Position numbers and translations under genes: made by a program. The notes beneath the pieces were generated by a model. It ran no database searches. It was not told the DNA's origin and saw only the letters and a list, made by a program, of their open reading frames with translations. Positions 7,729-16,900 of a stretch of DNA of 23,269 nt are shown piece by piece (the stretch's first letter is position 1; every line of letters starts with the position of its first letter). The DNA comes from Candidatus Gastranaerophilales bacterium (GTDB taxonomy: Bacteria; Cyanobacteriota; Vampirovibrionia; Gastranaerophilales; CAJFVJ01). Where the stretch lies: contig JAQUTS010000008.1 of NCBI GenBank assembly GCA_028694275.1, positions 1 to 23,269 of the forward strand, given 5' to 3'.

Positions 7729-7804
7729 AATAGATGTTTTTCCCTTGAGCTGATTTATATTAGGTTAAAAATCTTAAGTAGTATATTCATTATTAGTCCT
7801 TTCA

Positions 7805-8644
7805 TTAGCTTTGTAATAGTGACAAGGCAATTTGTGTTGATGTATTTGCCTGTTTCAAGAGCATTGCACCTGATTGCTGAAGAACTTGTTGTTTAGTCAA
7901 GTTTGCAGTTTCTTGTGCGATGTCTGTGTCTCTGATTACAGAGTATGAAGATTCTAAGTTTTCTTTTCTTACATCGATTCTATCGATTGTTGATTGTAGA
8001 CGGTTAATGCTTGCACCGATTTTTGATCTTCTTTCAGATAAAGATGTGATTGCATCATCAAGTGAATCCATTGCAGTACGTGAAGTAGCAACTGTAGTAA
8101 CAGACAAACCGTCGATATTCAATGCTGCTGTAGTTGTTGTAGCAAAAGCAGAAGCAATATTAACTGTGTTTGCTGTCAAGTCAGTGTAAGTACCGATTTG
8201 AAGTCTTAGATCTGTACCCAAGCTACCGTCTAGAAGTTTCAAGTCTGAGAACTGAGAACTTGCTGAAATACGATCTATTTCTGCAAGTCTTTCTGCAACT
8301 TCCTGATTTATTGCACTTCTTTCTGATGAAGAATAAACACCGTTAGCAGATTGTACTGCAAGGTCTCTGATTCTTTGAAGATTTGTTTGTATTTCATTCA
8401 AATCACTTTCTGCAACTTGCAACATGTTGATACCTGTTTGCGCATTGCTTTTTGTAACAGCTGATGATTTGATATGGCTGTTCAGTTTTTCTGATAATGC
8501 CAATCCTGCAGCATCATCCGCTGCTGAGTTAATACGAAGACCTGTTGACAATCTTTGCATTGAAGTCTGCAGTTTAAATGTTGATGCAGACAAATTTCTT
8601 TGTACCATAAGAGAACTTATGTTTGTGTTTACTACTACGCTCAT
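7805..8644 (-). CDS. fliC: Flagellin
   Basis: A 279-residue flagellar filament subunit exported by the flagellar type III apparatus. The conserved N-terminal D0/D1 helices (NTNISSLMVQRNL, LSTGLRINSAADDAAGLAL at about 32-50) and the C-terminal D1/D0 helices (ESSYSVIRDTDIAQETANLTK, ending ALSLLQS) are complete. The variable middle is only about 50 residues, so the exposed D2/D3 domains are essentially absent. Residues 89-98 (LQRIRDLAVQ) match the site that TLR5 recognises in enterobacterial flagellins. ATG 8644 was chosen because GAAAGGAG lies eight bases upstream and the conserved N-terminus begins there; an extension to 8743 reads through leader DNA. It stands alone, with no other flagellar gene in the window. 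Confidence 0.97.
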   Translation of the reverse strand: MSVVVNTNISSLMVQRNLSASTFKLQTSMQRLSTGLRINSAADDAAGLALSEKLNSHIKSSAVTKSNAQTGINMLQVAESDLNEIQTNLQRIRDLAVQSANGVYSSSERSAINQEVAERLAEIDRISASSQFSDLKLLDGSLGTDLRLQIGTYTDLTANTVNIASAFATTTTAALNIDGLSVTTVATSRTAMDSLDDAITSLSERRSKIGASINRLQSTIDRIDVRKENLESSYSVIRDTDIAQETANLTKQQVLQQSGAMLLKQANTSTQIALSLLQS

Positions 8645-8660
8645 AGGGGGGGCTCCTTTC
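8645..8660 (-). promoter_or_regulatory. Flagellin ribosome binding site with seven-C spacer
   Basis: On the minus strand GAAAGGAG (8660-8653) is followed by seven C's (8652-8646), a T and the ATG. The spacing is near optimal, but almost all of it is a homopolymer prone to slippage, which could alter translation efficiency. Confidence 0.75.
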
Positions 8661-9041
8661 AAATATAAAACATCCGTGTGAAAAATTATCGAACTATGCT
8701 CAAGAAGTAGTTCTTTAGCGTCAAAAAACAAACCTTCGCACAAGTGCTAAGCCGTTCAAAACGCAGCGGTTTCAAGGGTTAATAGTCTTTTAAAATTATC
8801 ATTTAGGGGAAACAACTTCTTACATATTCAATATATCATTTGTCAAAATTTTGAATATTCCCAAAAGGTTCGAATTTACTACAACTTTAGTTGAAAAAAT
8901 AAAAATATCTTTATAAAAACCTTCCCCAAAAAGCTTTTAGGCTATAAAAAACAAATCTAAAACAATAAAAACACAGCCCCAAAAACCCGCTAAACAAAAT
9001 AAAGACTAGATTTTCTGAGCGCAAACAGGTAAAATATAATT
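8661..9041. other. Intergenic region between flagellin and the rightward small-ORF operon
   Basis: About 380 AT-rich bases between divergent genes. On the minus strand a perfect TTGACA (8845-8840) could be a -35 box, but I see no good -10 at 16-18 bases; use of it would give flagellin a leader near 170 bases. A TTCGATAA at about 8693-8686 resembles the sigma-28 -10 element GCCGATAA, but its TAAA partner is 20 rather than 15 bases away. On the plus strand TTGAAA (8891-8896) and TATAAA (8912-8917) are 15 bases apart, and a TATAAT (9035-9040) abuts the small ORF. No gene, tRNA or clear repeat is seen. Confidence 0.3.
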
Positions 9042-9230
9042 ATGAAGAACAAAGAGCTATTTAAATTAATCGAAAATAAAAAAGAAACCGAAAACATCTT
9101 CAAGAGTGCCGAACAAAAAGTATCATCCCCCTTAAGAGGCCAGTTGGTAAGGTTTTTGCACACAAATTTAAATAATTCAAAAGACATCTTCAAGGGATTT
9201 TCCAGGTTTGAGCCAAAAGATTTGCAGTAA
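9042..9230 (+). CDS. Small hypothetical protein (62 residues)
   Basis: A charged, Lys/Glu/Asn-rich polypeptide without signal peptide or membrane segment. Two short similar pieces, ENIFKSAEQK and KDIFKGFSRF, may be a weak internal repeat. It ends four bases before the ATG of the secreted protein at 9235, which itself lacks a good ribosome binding site, so coupled translation is plausible and is the main argument that this ORF is real. Its own site is weak (AGGT 11 bases upstream), and a TATAAT at 9035-9040 sits too close to serve as its promoter. I recognise no family. It may be only a leader ORF. Confidence 0.45.
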   Translation: MKNKELFKLIENKKETENIFKSAEQKVSSPLRGQLVRFLHTNLNNSKDIFKGFSRFEPKDLQ

Positions 9231-9234
9231 AAAA

Positions 9235-9969
9235 ATGATAAAACATATCCAAAAACTGACGGCAACTGCTTTGGTATTTAGTTTTTTAGGCAGTAATACA
9301 TGCCTCGGTGCATCGTATGCTCAAAATTACTCAAGAGATTTGCAATCACAATTAGAAGCTATTTTGACAGGCCAAAAAGCCCCTACAATAAAAGCCGAAA
9401 AACAAAAAAAACGAGGTAAACTCCCCTCAGGCCACAAACTTGCAATAGAATTAACCGACGGTATTGACTCAGAAACGACTCAAGAAAACGAAATTATAAG
9501 ATCAAAACTCGTCCTCCCCATAGAAATCAACAATCAAATAATCATCCCGGAAAGTTCAGAAGTCACAGGGAAAATTCTCAGCCTGAAAAAATCAGGCAGC
9601 TGGTACCAAAATGCCGCTATCGAAATCGAGTTTCAACAAATAGAATGCAATACGAGCTACAATTTACCCATAATTGCCCAAATAGAAACCAAAGACAAAT
9701 CAGGAATCCTCCTTGGAGCATCAGGATTTGACCGTTTTGGGAAAATAGCCTCCACACTTGCATTCACAACACTGGGCGGCGTATTAACAGGTTTTGGCAT
9801 AGGTCTTTTGACCCCCTATGCCCTCATCGGAGCGGCAATAGGTACAGGAGTCGGTTTTTTGGCAGGAAGCACGTATCTTTTCTTCCAAAAAGGTGAGCCC
9901 GTAGAACTCCCTGCCGGAACGAAACTCATTATTACATTACAAAATGATGTGTCGATCAATGGTATCTAA
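9235..9969 (+). CDS. Secreted or membrane-anchored glycine-zipper protein
   Basis: A 244-residue protein with an N-terminal signal sequence (KHIQKLTATALVFSFLG, probable cleavage near residue 26-29 after LGA or SYA). Two similar beta-type modules follow: LPSGHKLAIELTDGI (63-77) with IIIPESSEVTGKI (102-114), and near the end VELPAGTKLIITLQNDVSI (223-241). Between them lies a glycine-rich hydrophobic stretch, about 172-217 (TLGGVLTGFGIGLL, GAAIGTGVGFLAG), resembling a glycine-zipper hairpin. This matches a broad family of uncharacterised envelope proteins with paired PxGT modules around a zipper. A TTG start at 9208 is possible but unlikely. It follows the small ORF by four bases and overlaps prmC by 11. 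Function is unknown. Confidence 0.75.
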   Translation: MIKHIQKLTATALVFSFLGSNTCLGASYAQNYSRDLQSQLEAILTGQKAPTIKAEKQKKRGKLPSGHKLAIELTDGIDSETTQENEIIRSKLVLPIEINNQIIIPESSEVTGKILSLKKSGSWYQNAAIEIEFQQIECNTSYNLPIIAQIETKDKSGILLGASGFDRFGKIASTLAFTTLGGVLTGFGIGLLTPYALIGAAIGTGVGFLAGSTYLFFQKGEPVELPAGTKLIITLQNDVSINGI

Positions 9970-10777
9970 ATACAAAAATTTTTCTCAAAAACTGCAAAAA
10001 ATCATGGACATATCTCAAGCAGAAGCCGAATTGAGACTTATTTTGGAATCTGTGGAACTTAGCAAACAAGATTTTTGGCTAAATAAAGATATTCCTGATG
10101 AAAAAACCGCAAAAATAAACCTCCTGATAGAAAAAAGACTAATGACAAGAGCACCCATTCAACATCTTTTGGGATACGGGTATTTTATGGGAGAAAAATT
10201 CATCGTAAATTCTGATGTTTTAATTCCAAGACCTGAGACCGAACTTTTGGTAAAAGAAGCCTCAAAGCTCAAAGCAGACAATATTTTGGACATAGGAACA
10301 GGCTCAGGATGCATTGCCATTATGCTCAAAAAACTCACAAATAAAAATATCATGGCATGTGATATTTCAAAAAAAGCTCTTGAAATTGCAAGGCAAAATG
10401 CCAAAAACCTCGATGCCAAAATAGACTTTATTGAGTCGGATTTGTTTTCAAATATAAAAAAAACTTTCGATATAATAGTCTCAAACCCGCCTTACATACC
10501 ACCATGCCAAAAACATGCCCTTGATATTGAAGTAAAAAATCATGAGCCTCATCTGGCACTTTTTGCTCCTGATGAATCAGGTGTGGAATTTTATAAAAAA
10601 ATCATAGAAAAAGCCTGCGAGCACCTTAACCAAGATGGTTTTTTAATCTTTGAAATCGGCATCGGACAAGCCAAAACAATCTGTGAATTATTAAAAAATA
10701 ATAACTTCTCAAGGGTCAAAGTCTTACAAGATCTCGCAAAAATTGATAGAATAATAATAGCGCAAAGACATTTTTAA
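9959..10777 (+). CDS. prmC: Peptide chain release factor N5-glutamine methyltransferase
   Basis: A 272-residue SAM-dependent enzyme that methylates the glutamine of the GGQ motif in release factors RF1 and RF2. It shows the family's IPRPETE (89-95), the SAM-binding DIGTGSG (111-117), the acidic ACDIS at the end of beta-2, and the catalytic NPPY (176-179) in VSNPPYIP. The N-terminal helical substrate-binding domain covers residues 1-80. Several starts are possible (ATG at 9944, 9947, 9959 or 10004), none with a clear Shine-Dalgarno; 9959 gives the usual N-terminal helix and an 11-base overlap with the preceding gene. The common partner prfA is not adjacent. The 90 bases after the stop contain no clear terminator. 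Confidence 0.93.
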   Translation: MVSKYKNFSQKLQKIMDISQAEAELRLILESVELSKQDFWLNKDIPDEKTAKINLLIEKRLMTRAPIQHLLGYGYFMGEKFIVNSDVLIPRPETELLVKEASKLKADNILDIGTGSGCIAIMLKKLTNKNIMACDISKKALEIARQNAKNLDAKIDFIESDLFSNIKKTFDIIVSNPPYIPPCQKHALDIEVKNHEPHLALFAPDESGVEFYKKIIEKACEHLNQDGFLIFEIGIGQAKTICELLKNNNFSRVKVLQDLAKIDRIIIAQRHF

Positions 10778-10867
10778 TATAAATTTTTGTAAAACTACCC
10801 CCAAAAAACCGCACCAAAATTCATGTTGAAACATTAAAACAATTAGGCGTTAGTGTTAGAGATATAC

Positions 10868-12289
10868 ATGATAATACAGCAGAAAAACAATCTCGAAAGA
10901 AATCAATTCCATCGAGATAAGTTTAAATTTGAAAATCAAACGCAAAATGATCCGACAAATAAAATGGACCATTCTCATAAAGATATAAACTTTTCAGGCA
11001 GCCCGTTCAAAATGTCCGATGCGGCCAAAAGAAAGCTATACACGAGTAGGGGGTTCGGCAAATTTGCCAAACTCACGGCAAATCCTGTACTACTTGATGC
11101 CGCAGTTGTTTTAGGGTTGACTTGCCTTCTGAGGCCTATTGTCATTGCCAATATGCCAGGAGCCGAAAAAAGAGACAAACAATACGCCGCAGCTCACAGT
11201 ATTGCATCAGGGTTATGGGGATATATCACTGCTGTCATAATGTTCAACCCAATCAATACTGCTGTAAAAAATGTATGCAACAAAGCCAAAAAAGACCCGA
11301 ATTACCTTAAAAATTCTTTCATAAAAAACAAACCCAAAAATACAGACGCATTTAACTTTGTAGCAAGCTACGGGCCAAAGCTTGTCTTGCAGCCTTTGGT
11401 CGCAGCAGGAACAATAGCCTTGATTCCAGCAATGATGAATATATTCTTCAACAAAGATCAAAAAGCTGCCGAAAAAGAAAAACTAAAAGAACAAAAAGAA
11501 ACCGTAAAAACACAAACACCCGACATAAAAAAACAACAAAAAACACCTGACGCTTTTAAAGAAATAGAGAGTTCAACAAACCAAAGCCATCAACCGCAAT
11601 TCAAGGGCAAAATCACACCAAATGATAAGGATTTGAGCTTCTTGGAAAAAATTATCCACAAATTAGCCAAACCGATAGAGCCGCTAATTGAAAAAATGGC
11701 CCAAAACAAACACATCAAAAAATTCTCAGAATCCATGGCCAACGGTAACTCAGAAAAATCCTCATTGATGCGAAACATTCTGACAACAGGACAAGCCCTG
11801 ACAGGAACCCTTGTTTACATCACAGCAACAATGAAAAACAAAAAAATAGAAGAAGACCGAAAACAAACCCTTGCCGCCAATCAACTCATCACCTGGTCAG
11901 GTTCTGCAATAGGAGCCTTTATCCTCAATAATGCCATCCAAAAAGGATTCAACAAAATAGCTGCTGACTACAAAAAATACAATATCGAAAACCTTGAAAA
12001 TAATCTCGAAAAAATCACAAAAGAAAAACTCCCTTCTCTTGAAAAAATTGAAAAAAGAAAAATAACACAAGTAACGCCTGAAATTATGGAAAAAGTCAAA
12101 AAATTGCAATTAGAAAAACTTGAGTTCAGAGCAAACGGCATAGCGAAAACAGCACCGACAATGATTGCATTTGCTTTCATCTATAGATTCCTAACCCCAA
12201 TTATCGCAACGCCTCTTGCAGACCTGGCAAAAAAACACCTAATCAAAGAGCCAGAAAAAGTCAAATCGAAGAATTTAGCTAAGGCCTAA
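10868..12289 (+). CDS. Multi-pass membrane protein made of two similar halves, function unknown
   Basis: A 473-residue protein with about six hydrophobic segments (roughly 76-96, 110-128, 171-194, 305-322, 337-356, 427-448). The halves look duplicated. An FxG tag (INFSGSP at 40-46; PQFKGKI at 243-249) precedes each. Then comes a pair of segments joined by a charged loop: EKRDKQYAAAHSI at 100-112 and EEDRKQTLAANQL at 328-340, each leading into a hydrophobic stretch ending in N-(P)-x-N/A. A third segment follows. A Lys/Gln-rich linker (about 196-245) separates them. I recall FxG-tagged membrane proteins as recurrent in Gastranaerophilales, but no function. ATG 10868 has GAGA six bases upstream; a GTG at 10853 is the alternative. 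Its 3' end overlaps the convergent 117-residue gene by 15 bases. Confidence 0.75.
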   Translation: MIIQQKNNLERNQFHRDKFKFENQTQNDPTNKMDHSHKDINFSGSPFKMSDAAKRKLYTSRGFGKFAKLTANPVLLDAAVVLGLTCLLRPIVIANMPGAEKRDKQYAAAHSIASGLWGYITAVIMFNPINTAVKNVCNKAKKDPNYLKNSFIKNKPKNTDAFNFVASYGPKLVLQPLVAAGTIALIPAMMNIFFNKDQKAAEKEKLKEQKETVKTQTPDIKKQQKTPDAFKEIESSTNQSHQPQFKGKITPNDKDLSFLEKIIHKLAKPIEPLIEKMAQNKHIKKFSESMANGNSEKSSLMRNILTTGQALTGTLVYITATMKNKKIEEDRKQTLAANQLITWSGSAIGAFILNNAIQKGFNKIAADYKKYNIENLENNLEKITKEKLPSLEKIEKRKITQVTPEIMEKVKKLQLEKLEFRANGIAKTAPTMIAFAFIYRFLTPIIATPLADLAKKHLIKEPEKVKSKNLAKA

Positions 12290-12628
12290 TCTTTGTTTTG
12301 CAATTTTTTCATAAGCAGCCATATAATTTGATGCTGTTGTACCGTAATTACCTATACCCGTGTATGTGCCATACCCGTCATCCTCATCCAAAAAACTAAA
12401 AAGAGTTTTGAAATCAATATATTTTGAGCTTGATTGCCTAGCAAGCACTTTGCCATCAGGCATAGTATAATATGTAATTCCGCTTGCTGATGTAGAACCT
12501 GAAGAAGTTGCACTCAAAGCGGATGCAGCCTGCCCGAATTTTGTTTGGCTAAATATCGCCTGCTTTGCGGCTTCTCTTTGGGCATATGTGCTTGTATTAT
12601 ATGCAAGGTTTTTTGAATTTGTATCCAT
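12275..12628 (-). CDS. Hypothetical protein downstream of scpB (117 residues)
   Basis: A polar protein rich in Ser, Thr, Ala, Tyr and Gly without signal peptide or membrane segment. The N-terminal third is helical-looking (STYAQREAAKQAIFSQTKFG), then a Ser/Thr-rich stretch, then TYYTMPDGKVLARQS and DFKTLFSFLDEDDGYG. It starts 11 bases after the scpB stop, and its ribosome binding site (AGGA, nine bases before ATG 12628) touches that stop, so it is probably the last gene of the smc-scpA-scpB operon. I do not recognise a family. It overlaps the convergent membrane-protein gene by 15 bases. Confidence 0.7.
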   Translation of the reverse strand: MDTNSKNLAYNTSTYAQREAAKQAIFSQTKFGQAASALSATSSGSTSASGITYYTMPDGKVLARQSSSKYIDFKTLFSFLDEDDGYGTYTGIGNYGTTASNYMAAYEKIAKQRLGLS

Positions 12629-12639
12629 TTCGCACCGTC

Positions 12640-13215
12640 CTAATCTTCTATTAAGTCAACATTGAGTAAATCTTTTTCTATTTCCAACTCCTGTTGATCG
12701 ACGATTATATCCCCTTGCGTAAGTTTTTTCTTCTCTGCCATAAATTGCGCCAAAGATGCTTCATCACCTTTGAGCTTGAAATATTCTGCAAATTTATCCG
12801 TTGTTTTAATACGGAATGAATGAGTCGCAGCATCACGACGACGTGTGATGAGTCCTTTTATCAAAAGTTCTTTTATATGCTCATAAGCACTTGAGCCTCT
12901 TAAATCAATAAGTTCTGTCTGCAAAACAGGCTCTTTTATCGCAATTATAGAAAGAGTCTTGAGGATTGCAGGCGTAAGCTCAACCGGGACAAGCTTTTCG
13001 ACAATATCCATATATTCTTCTCGAACCTGTATAATATACCCGTTTTCATCATCAATCTCAAGCGCACCCTCACGAGAAGCATAATCCATAATCAAGTCCA
13101 ATAAGGCCTCTTCAACTTCATCAACAGGCTCATTCAAAATTGCAGCTATTTCATCAGGTTGGGCAGCTCTTGCTGTAATAAACAACACCGCCTCAACTTT
13201 GGACTTTAGGCTCAT
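12640..13215 (-). CDS. scpB: Segregation and condensation protein B
   Basis: A 191-residue protein of tandem winged-helix domains. ScpB dimers bind the middle of ScpA to complete the bacterial SMC condensin. Recognisable pieces are the N-terminal VEAVLFITARAAQPDEIAAI, LTPAILKTLSIIAIKEPVLQ (the usual ALETLAIIAYRQPV position), and LIDLRGSSAYEHIKELLIKGLI. The acidic C-terminal tail (about 165-191) is variable in the family. The ATG at 13215 has AAGGAG only three bases upstream and lies inside the end of scpA (23-base overlap), so the two are probably translated in a coupled way to fix their ratio. Confidence 0.95.
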   Translation of the reverse strand: MSLKSKVEAVLFITARAAQPDEIAAILNEPVDEVEEALLDLIMDYASREGALEIDDENGYIIQVREEYMDIVEKLVPVELTPAILKTLSIIAIKEPVLQTELIDLRGSSAYEHIKELLIKGLITRRRDAATHSFRIKTTDKFAEYFKLKGDEASLAQFMAEKKKLTQGDIIVDQQELEIEKDLLNVDLIED

Positions 13216-13993
13216 GTTCTCCTTTCAAATCATCAGCGATGACGTATAAATCCGAATAAAACTCATCTTGGACCAAATCCACTCTTCCATCAGCGGATAA
13301 GAATAAAAGAGCAATATATGTAGAGATTTTGTCCATACCAAGAACTTGCAGTTCTGAGAGTTCAACTTTTTCATTGGATTCAAACAATCTCTCCAAAATC
13401 CCAAAAAGCTTTTTGACGCTATCTTCAATATACTCATCATGTGCAAGGTTGATAATATCATCCGCAGTCAAATTGGCATAAGATCTGACTCTTCGCTTAG
13501 CTCTTTCATGAGCGTTTCGCAAAGAACGCTTGCGCTCAAGTTCCTCATAAAACTCCAACTGCTTAATCAAATCTTTCAATGTCACAACGCGTTTACGATT
13601 GAGTTTGACGCTTGTTCTTCTCTCAAGAGCCTCATCGATTGAGATAATATTAGCCCGCCCTGCAAGCTGTTCCATCTCAAAATCAGGATCATCATAATCC
13701 TCTTCAAACTCAGCAATAGCTTCCTCTTCAAGCATAAGAGGATCAATACCTTCTAAAATATCAGACTTGAGCCTGAGCAAAATCGCAGCGAACAAAAGAG
13801 TGCGCCCCGTAAGTCTGAGATTGTTTTGCTTTAGCTCTACCAAATGATGCAAATATTTGTCTGTAACTTCGACAATATTGACATTCCAAGGATCAAGCTC
13901 ATTGCGTTTTGCCATGTTGACCAAAATCTCAATACCGTCTTTGGCATTGGATTTTTGAATACTTATAGCACTTTCAAAAACATTATCAATCAC
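13193..13993 (-). CDS. scpA: Segregation and condensation protein A (kleisin)
   Basis: A 266-residue kleisin bridging the SMC heads. Typical features are ILVNMAKRNELDPWNVNIVEVTDKYLHHL near residues 23-51 (the SMC-neck-binding helix region), LLFAAILLRLKSD (66-78), an acidic central linker (about 85-105) where ScpB binds, and the C-terminal winged helix (VELSELQVLGMDKISTYIALLFL). It starts with GTG at 13993, eight bases inside the smc stop, with AGGAG nine bases upstream within smc. Partners smc and scpB flank it directly. Confidence 0.95.
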   Translation of the reverse strand: MIDNVFESAISIQKSNAKDGIEILVNMAKRNELDPWNVNIVEVTDKYLHHLVELKQNNLRLTGRTLLFAAILLRLKSDILEGIDPLMLEEEAIAEFEEDYDDPDFEMEQLAGRANIISIDEALERRTSVKLNRKRVVTLKDLIKQLEFYEELERKRSLRNAHERAKRRVRSYANLTADDIINLAHDEYIEDSVKKLFGILERLFESNEKVELSELQVLGMDKISTYIALLFLSADGRVDLVQDEFYSDLYVIADDLKGEHEPKVQS

Positions 13994-16900
13994 TCAATCT
14001 TACTCCTGTAACTTTGGTAATACCTTTTTCTTTTTGTGTAACGCCGATTGTTCTGTTTGCCGATTCAATCATCGGTTTACGCAAAGAAACAACTATAAAC
14101 TGTGTATGCGCCGCTTGCTTTTTAATCATATCTGAGAGTTTTTCGACATTGATACCATCCAAGTGCATATCCACCTCATCAAAAGCGTAGAACGGCGCAG
14201 GCATATATCTTTGAATAGCAAATACAAAAGCTAAAGCTGTGAGAGATTTTTCGCCCCCTGACATAGATTCAAGACGCTGCATTTTTTTATCCCTTGGGCG
14301 AGCCTCAATTGTCATACCGCCTGCGAGTGGATTCTCAGGGTTTTCAAGAATCAACTTACCCTCACCGTCTGATAATTGGGCAAAAATATCTTTGAAATTT
14401 TCATTGATATTATTGAACGTTTCAAGGAATGCCTTTTTCTTCAAATCCTCATAACCGAGCATACGATCATTGATTTGCTTGCGCTCATCATCGAGGGTTT
14501 TGAGTCGATCTTCAAGCTCTGCTTTACGTGCTCCGACTTCATCATAATCTTGAATAGCGCGCATATTGACGGCGCCAAGCTCTTCCATACGGCGATCAAG
14601 ACTTGAGATTTTTCTCATAACTTCATCAATAGAAATCTCCGTGGGTTTAAGTTCTGCCAAATCGAATCCGTTTTGTTGAAGTTCTTCTCTTATGGCAACA
14701 AGCTCAGGCTCAAGCTCTTTTCTGCGAGCCTTATAAGCCTCTAATTGCTCCGTTGTACGCTCGATTTTGGTCTCAAGAGTGGCTTTTTGTTTTTCTATAT
14801 CAATGACAGATTTTTGAAGTTCGTCACGTTTAGATTGAAGCTCACCGAGTTTTTCGCCTATTTCTTTAATTTTGATATCAAGTTCTGTTATTTGCGCTTG
14901 AATTTGTTCAATTTCGGCTGCGTATTTTTCTTTATCTTCAACAAGTTTTACATTATCAAGATTCCCTTTAACAATGCGTTCTTCTTGGGATTTTATGGAT
15001 TCATTATGGAATTCGATTTCCATATTGAACCCTTTGATTTCATTGTTGCAGTTTGCGATTTGGGTTTCGAGTTTTTTGATTTCAAACTCAATGCCTTCTG
15101 TGAGCTCATTCAATTTGGAAAGTTCATCTTGTGGCATTTCTTCTTCGATTTTAGAGATTTGCTCTGTCAAAGCGGCAGAAAGCTCATTAATAGCAAGGTG
15201 TTTTTCCTCAAAAATATCAAGATTTTTGCCAAGTTCTTCGATTTTGGGCTCAGCTTCTTTGATAAATTCCAATTTGGCTTCGATATTTTTTTGCGCATCT
15301 GATTTATTGCGGACAATATTATCGTATTCAATTTTTTTCTTATTGAGTTCATTCATCGCATCAGAGTAGTATTTGCGGATTTTTTCATGTTTTTCTTCTA
15401 ATTCTGATTTGCTTGATTCAAGTCCTTTATGCTTAGATTCAAATTCTTCAAGACGTTTTTTGTAAGTTGCGAGCTCTTCATCTTCATTTTGACTGAATTT
15501 GAGTGAACTTTTGGCATTTGAACCACCTGTCATAAGGCCTGATTTCTCGACAATTGAGCCATCAAGTGTGACCATACGATATCTGCCGAACAAACGTCTT
15601 GCAACCTGCATGTCCTCTACCACAAGGGTATCACCCAGCGCATGATAAAACGCATCATCATAAACATCATCATATTCAATCAAATCAATCGCATAATCAA
15701 CAACGCCTTGTTCTTTTGGCAAGTTCAAAGATGCCGGTGCTTTTTTGATTTTATTCAAAGGCAAAAACGAAGCTCTGCCCGCATTTGCGGATTTAAGGAT
15801 TTCGATTGCAACAGATGCGACCTCATCAGAATCCACAACGATATATCTCATGCGAGATCCCATCGCTACTTCAAGAGCGAGTGAGTATTTTTTGTCCACC
15901 TTGCCGAGTTTGGCAAGAGGTGCGTGAATTCCGCCAAGACCTGAATTCATTACTGTTTCAATAGCTCGACCAAAATTTGCATCTTCGAAGGCTTGTTTTT
16001 GCGCTTCGAGATTTTGGATTTTGCGATAGGCAAGATTTATATTGTAACTAGAATCCGTAATTTGATTTTTGATGGTATCAAGCTCTGTGAGAGTCTTCTT
16101 TTGAGCGGATTCAAAATCCACCAACTCTTTTTGAATTTCTTCAATTTGAGTCTTTAGCAGTTCTTCATTTGAGTCAAACATTTTTTGAGATTCTTCAAGC
16201 TGTGCGAGAACATCTTTTGAGTCTGTCAGCTCTTTTCGCAAAGATGAAAGTTTTTCTTCCATAGGGATTTTTTCTTTGATAAGAAGGTTTTCATCATCGC
16301 GAATTTTTTCCACCTGACGGCGAAGATCATTGCGACGCTCAACGTGCTCATTTGTGCTCTGATTGATGTCTGTCACTTGTGATAGGACACGCTCAAGCTC
16401 AGCTTTTTCTTTTGCAATATTTGATTCGATAATTTTTATTTCGTCGTTTTTACCCTCGATTTTGATAAGGGTGTCATCAATTTTTTGTTTGAGATTGGCG
16501 ATATTATCATTTGAGCTTGTTCCTGCGTCTTTGTTATCCGCAATTTGCTTGTCACAGAATGCTATTGAGTCTTTTTTACGAGCGATTTCACCTTTTAGGG
16601 CTTCTGAGTGTTTTTTGATTTCGATTTGTTCTGCTTCGCCTTTTGTCTTGACCATAGCGGCCACATCATCAAGCTCTGCTTGGGTCAAAATTAACGTTTT
16701 TGAAAGCTTTTTGAGGGTTTCTTGTTCAAGTTTTTTTTGCTTATTAGCCTCCAAGATACTCTCGTGCAACCGCTCTATGGAGTTTTTGATATCAAAATAT
16801 TTGACGACCGAAATCTTACTCTCAAGCTCTGTTTTTTCGTCTTTGAGTTTTTTATATTTGAGTGCTTCTTTTCTTTCTTGCTCAAGCTGTTCCATACGAG

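Noticed and set aside
8686..8717. Sigma-28 flagellar promoter before flagellin
   Set aside because: The -10-like TTCGATAA matches six of eight positions, but the TAAA element is about five bases too far away; kept only as a remark.
8645..8743. N-terminal extension of flagellin to 8743
   Set aside because: Flagellins begin at MxVNTN; the strong ribosome binding site is at 8653-8660 and the extension has no family similarity.
8990..9265. 91-codon hydrophobic open frame on the minus strand opposite the small ORF
   Set aside because: No ribosome binding site; its hydrophobicity mirrors the Lys/Asn-rich plus-strand frame, which is coupled to a real gene.
14745..15302. 185-codon Phe-rich open frame on the plus strand
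   Set aside because: It is the complement of the Glu/Lys-rich SMC coiled coil; Phe and Leu richness is what such a reverse reading gives.
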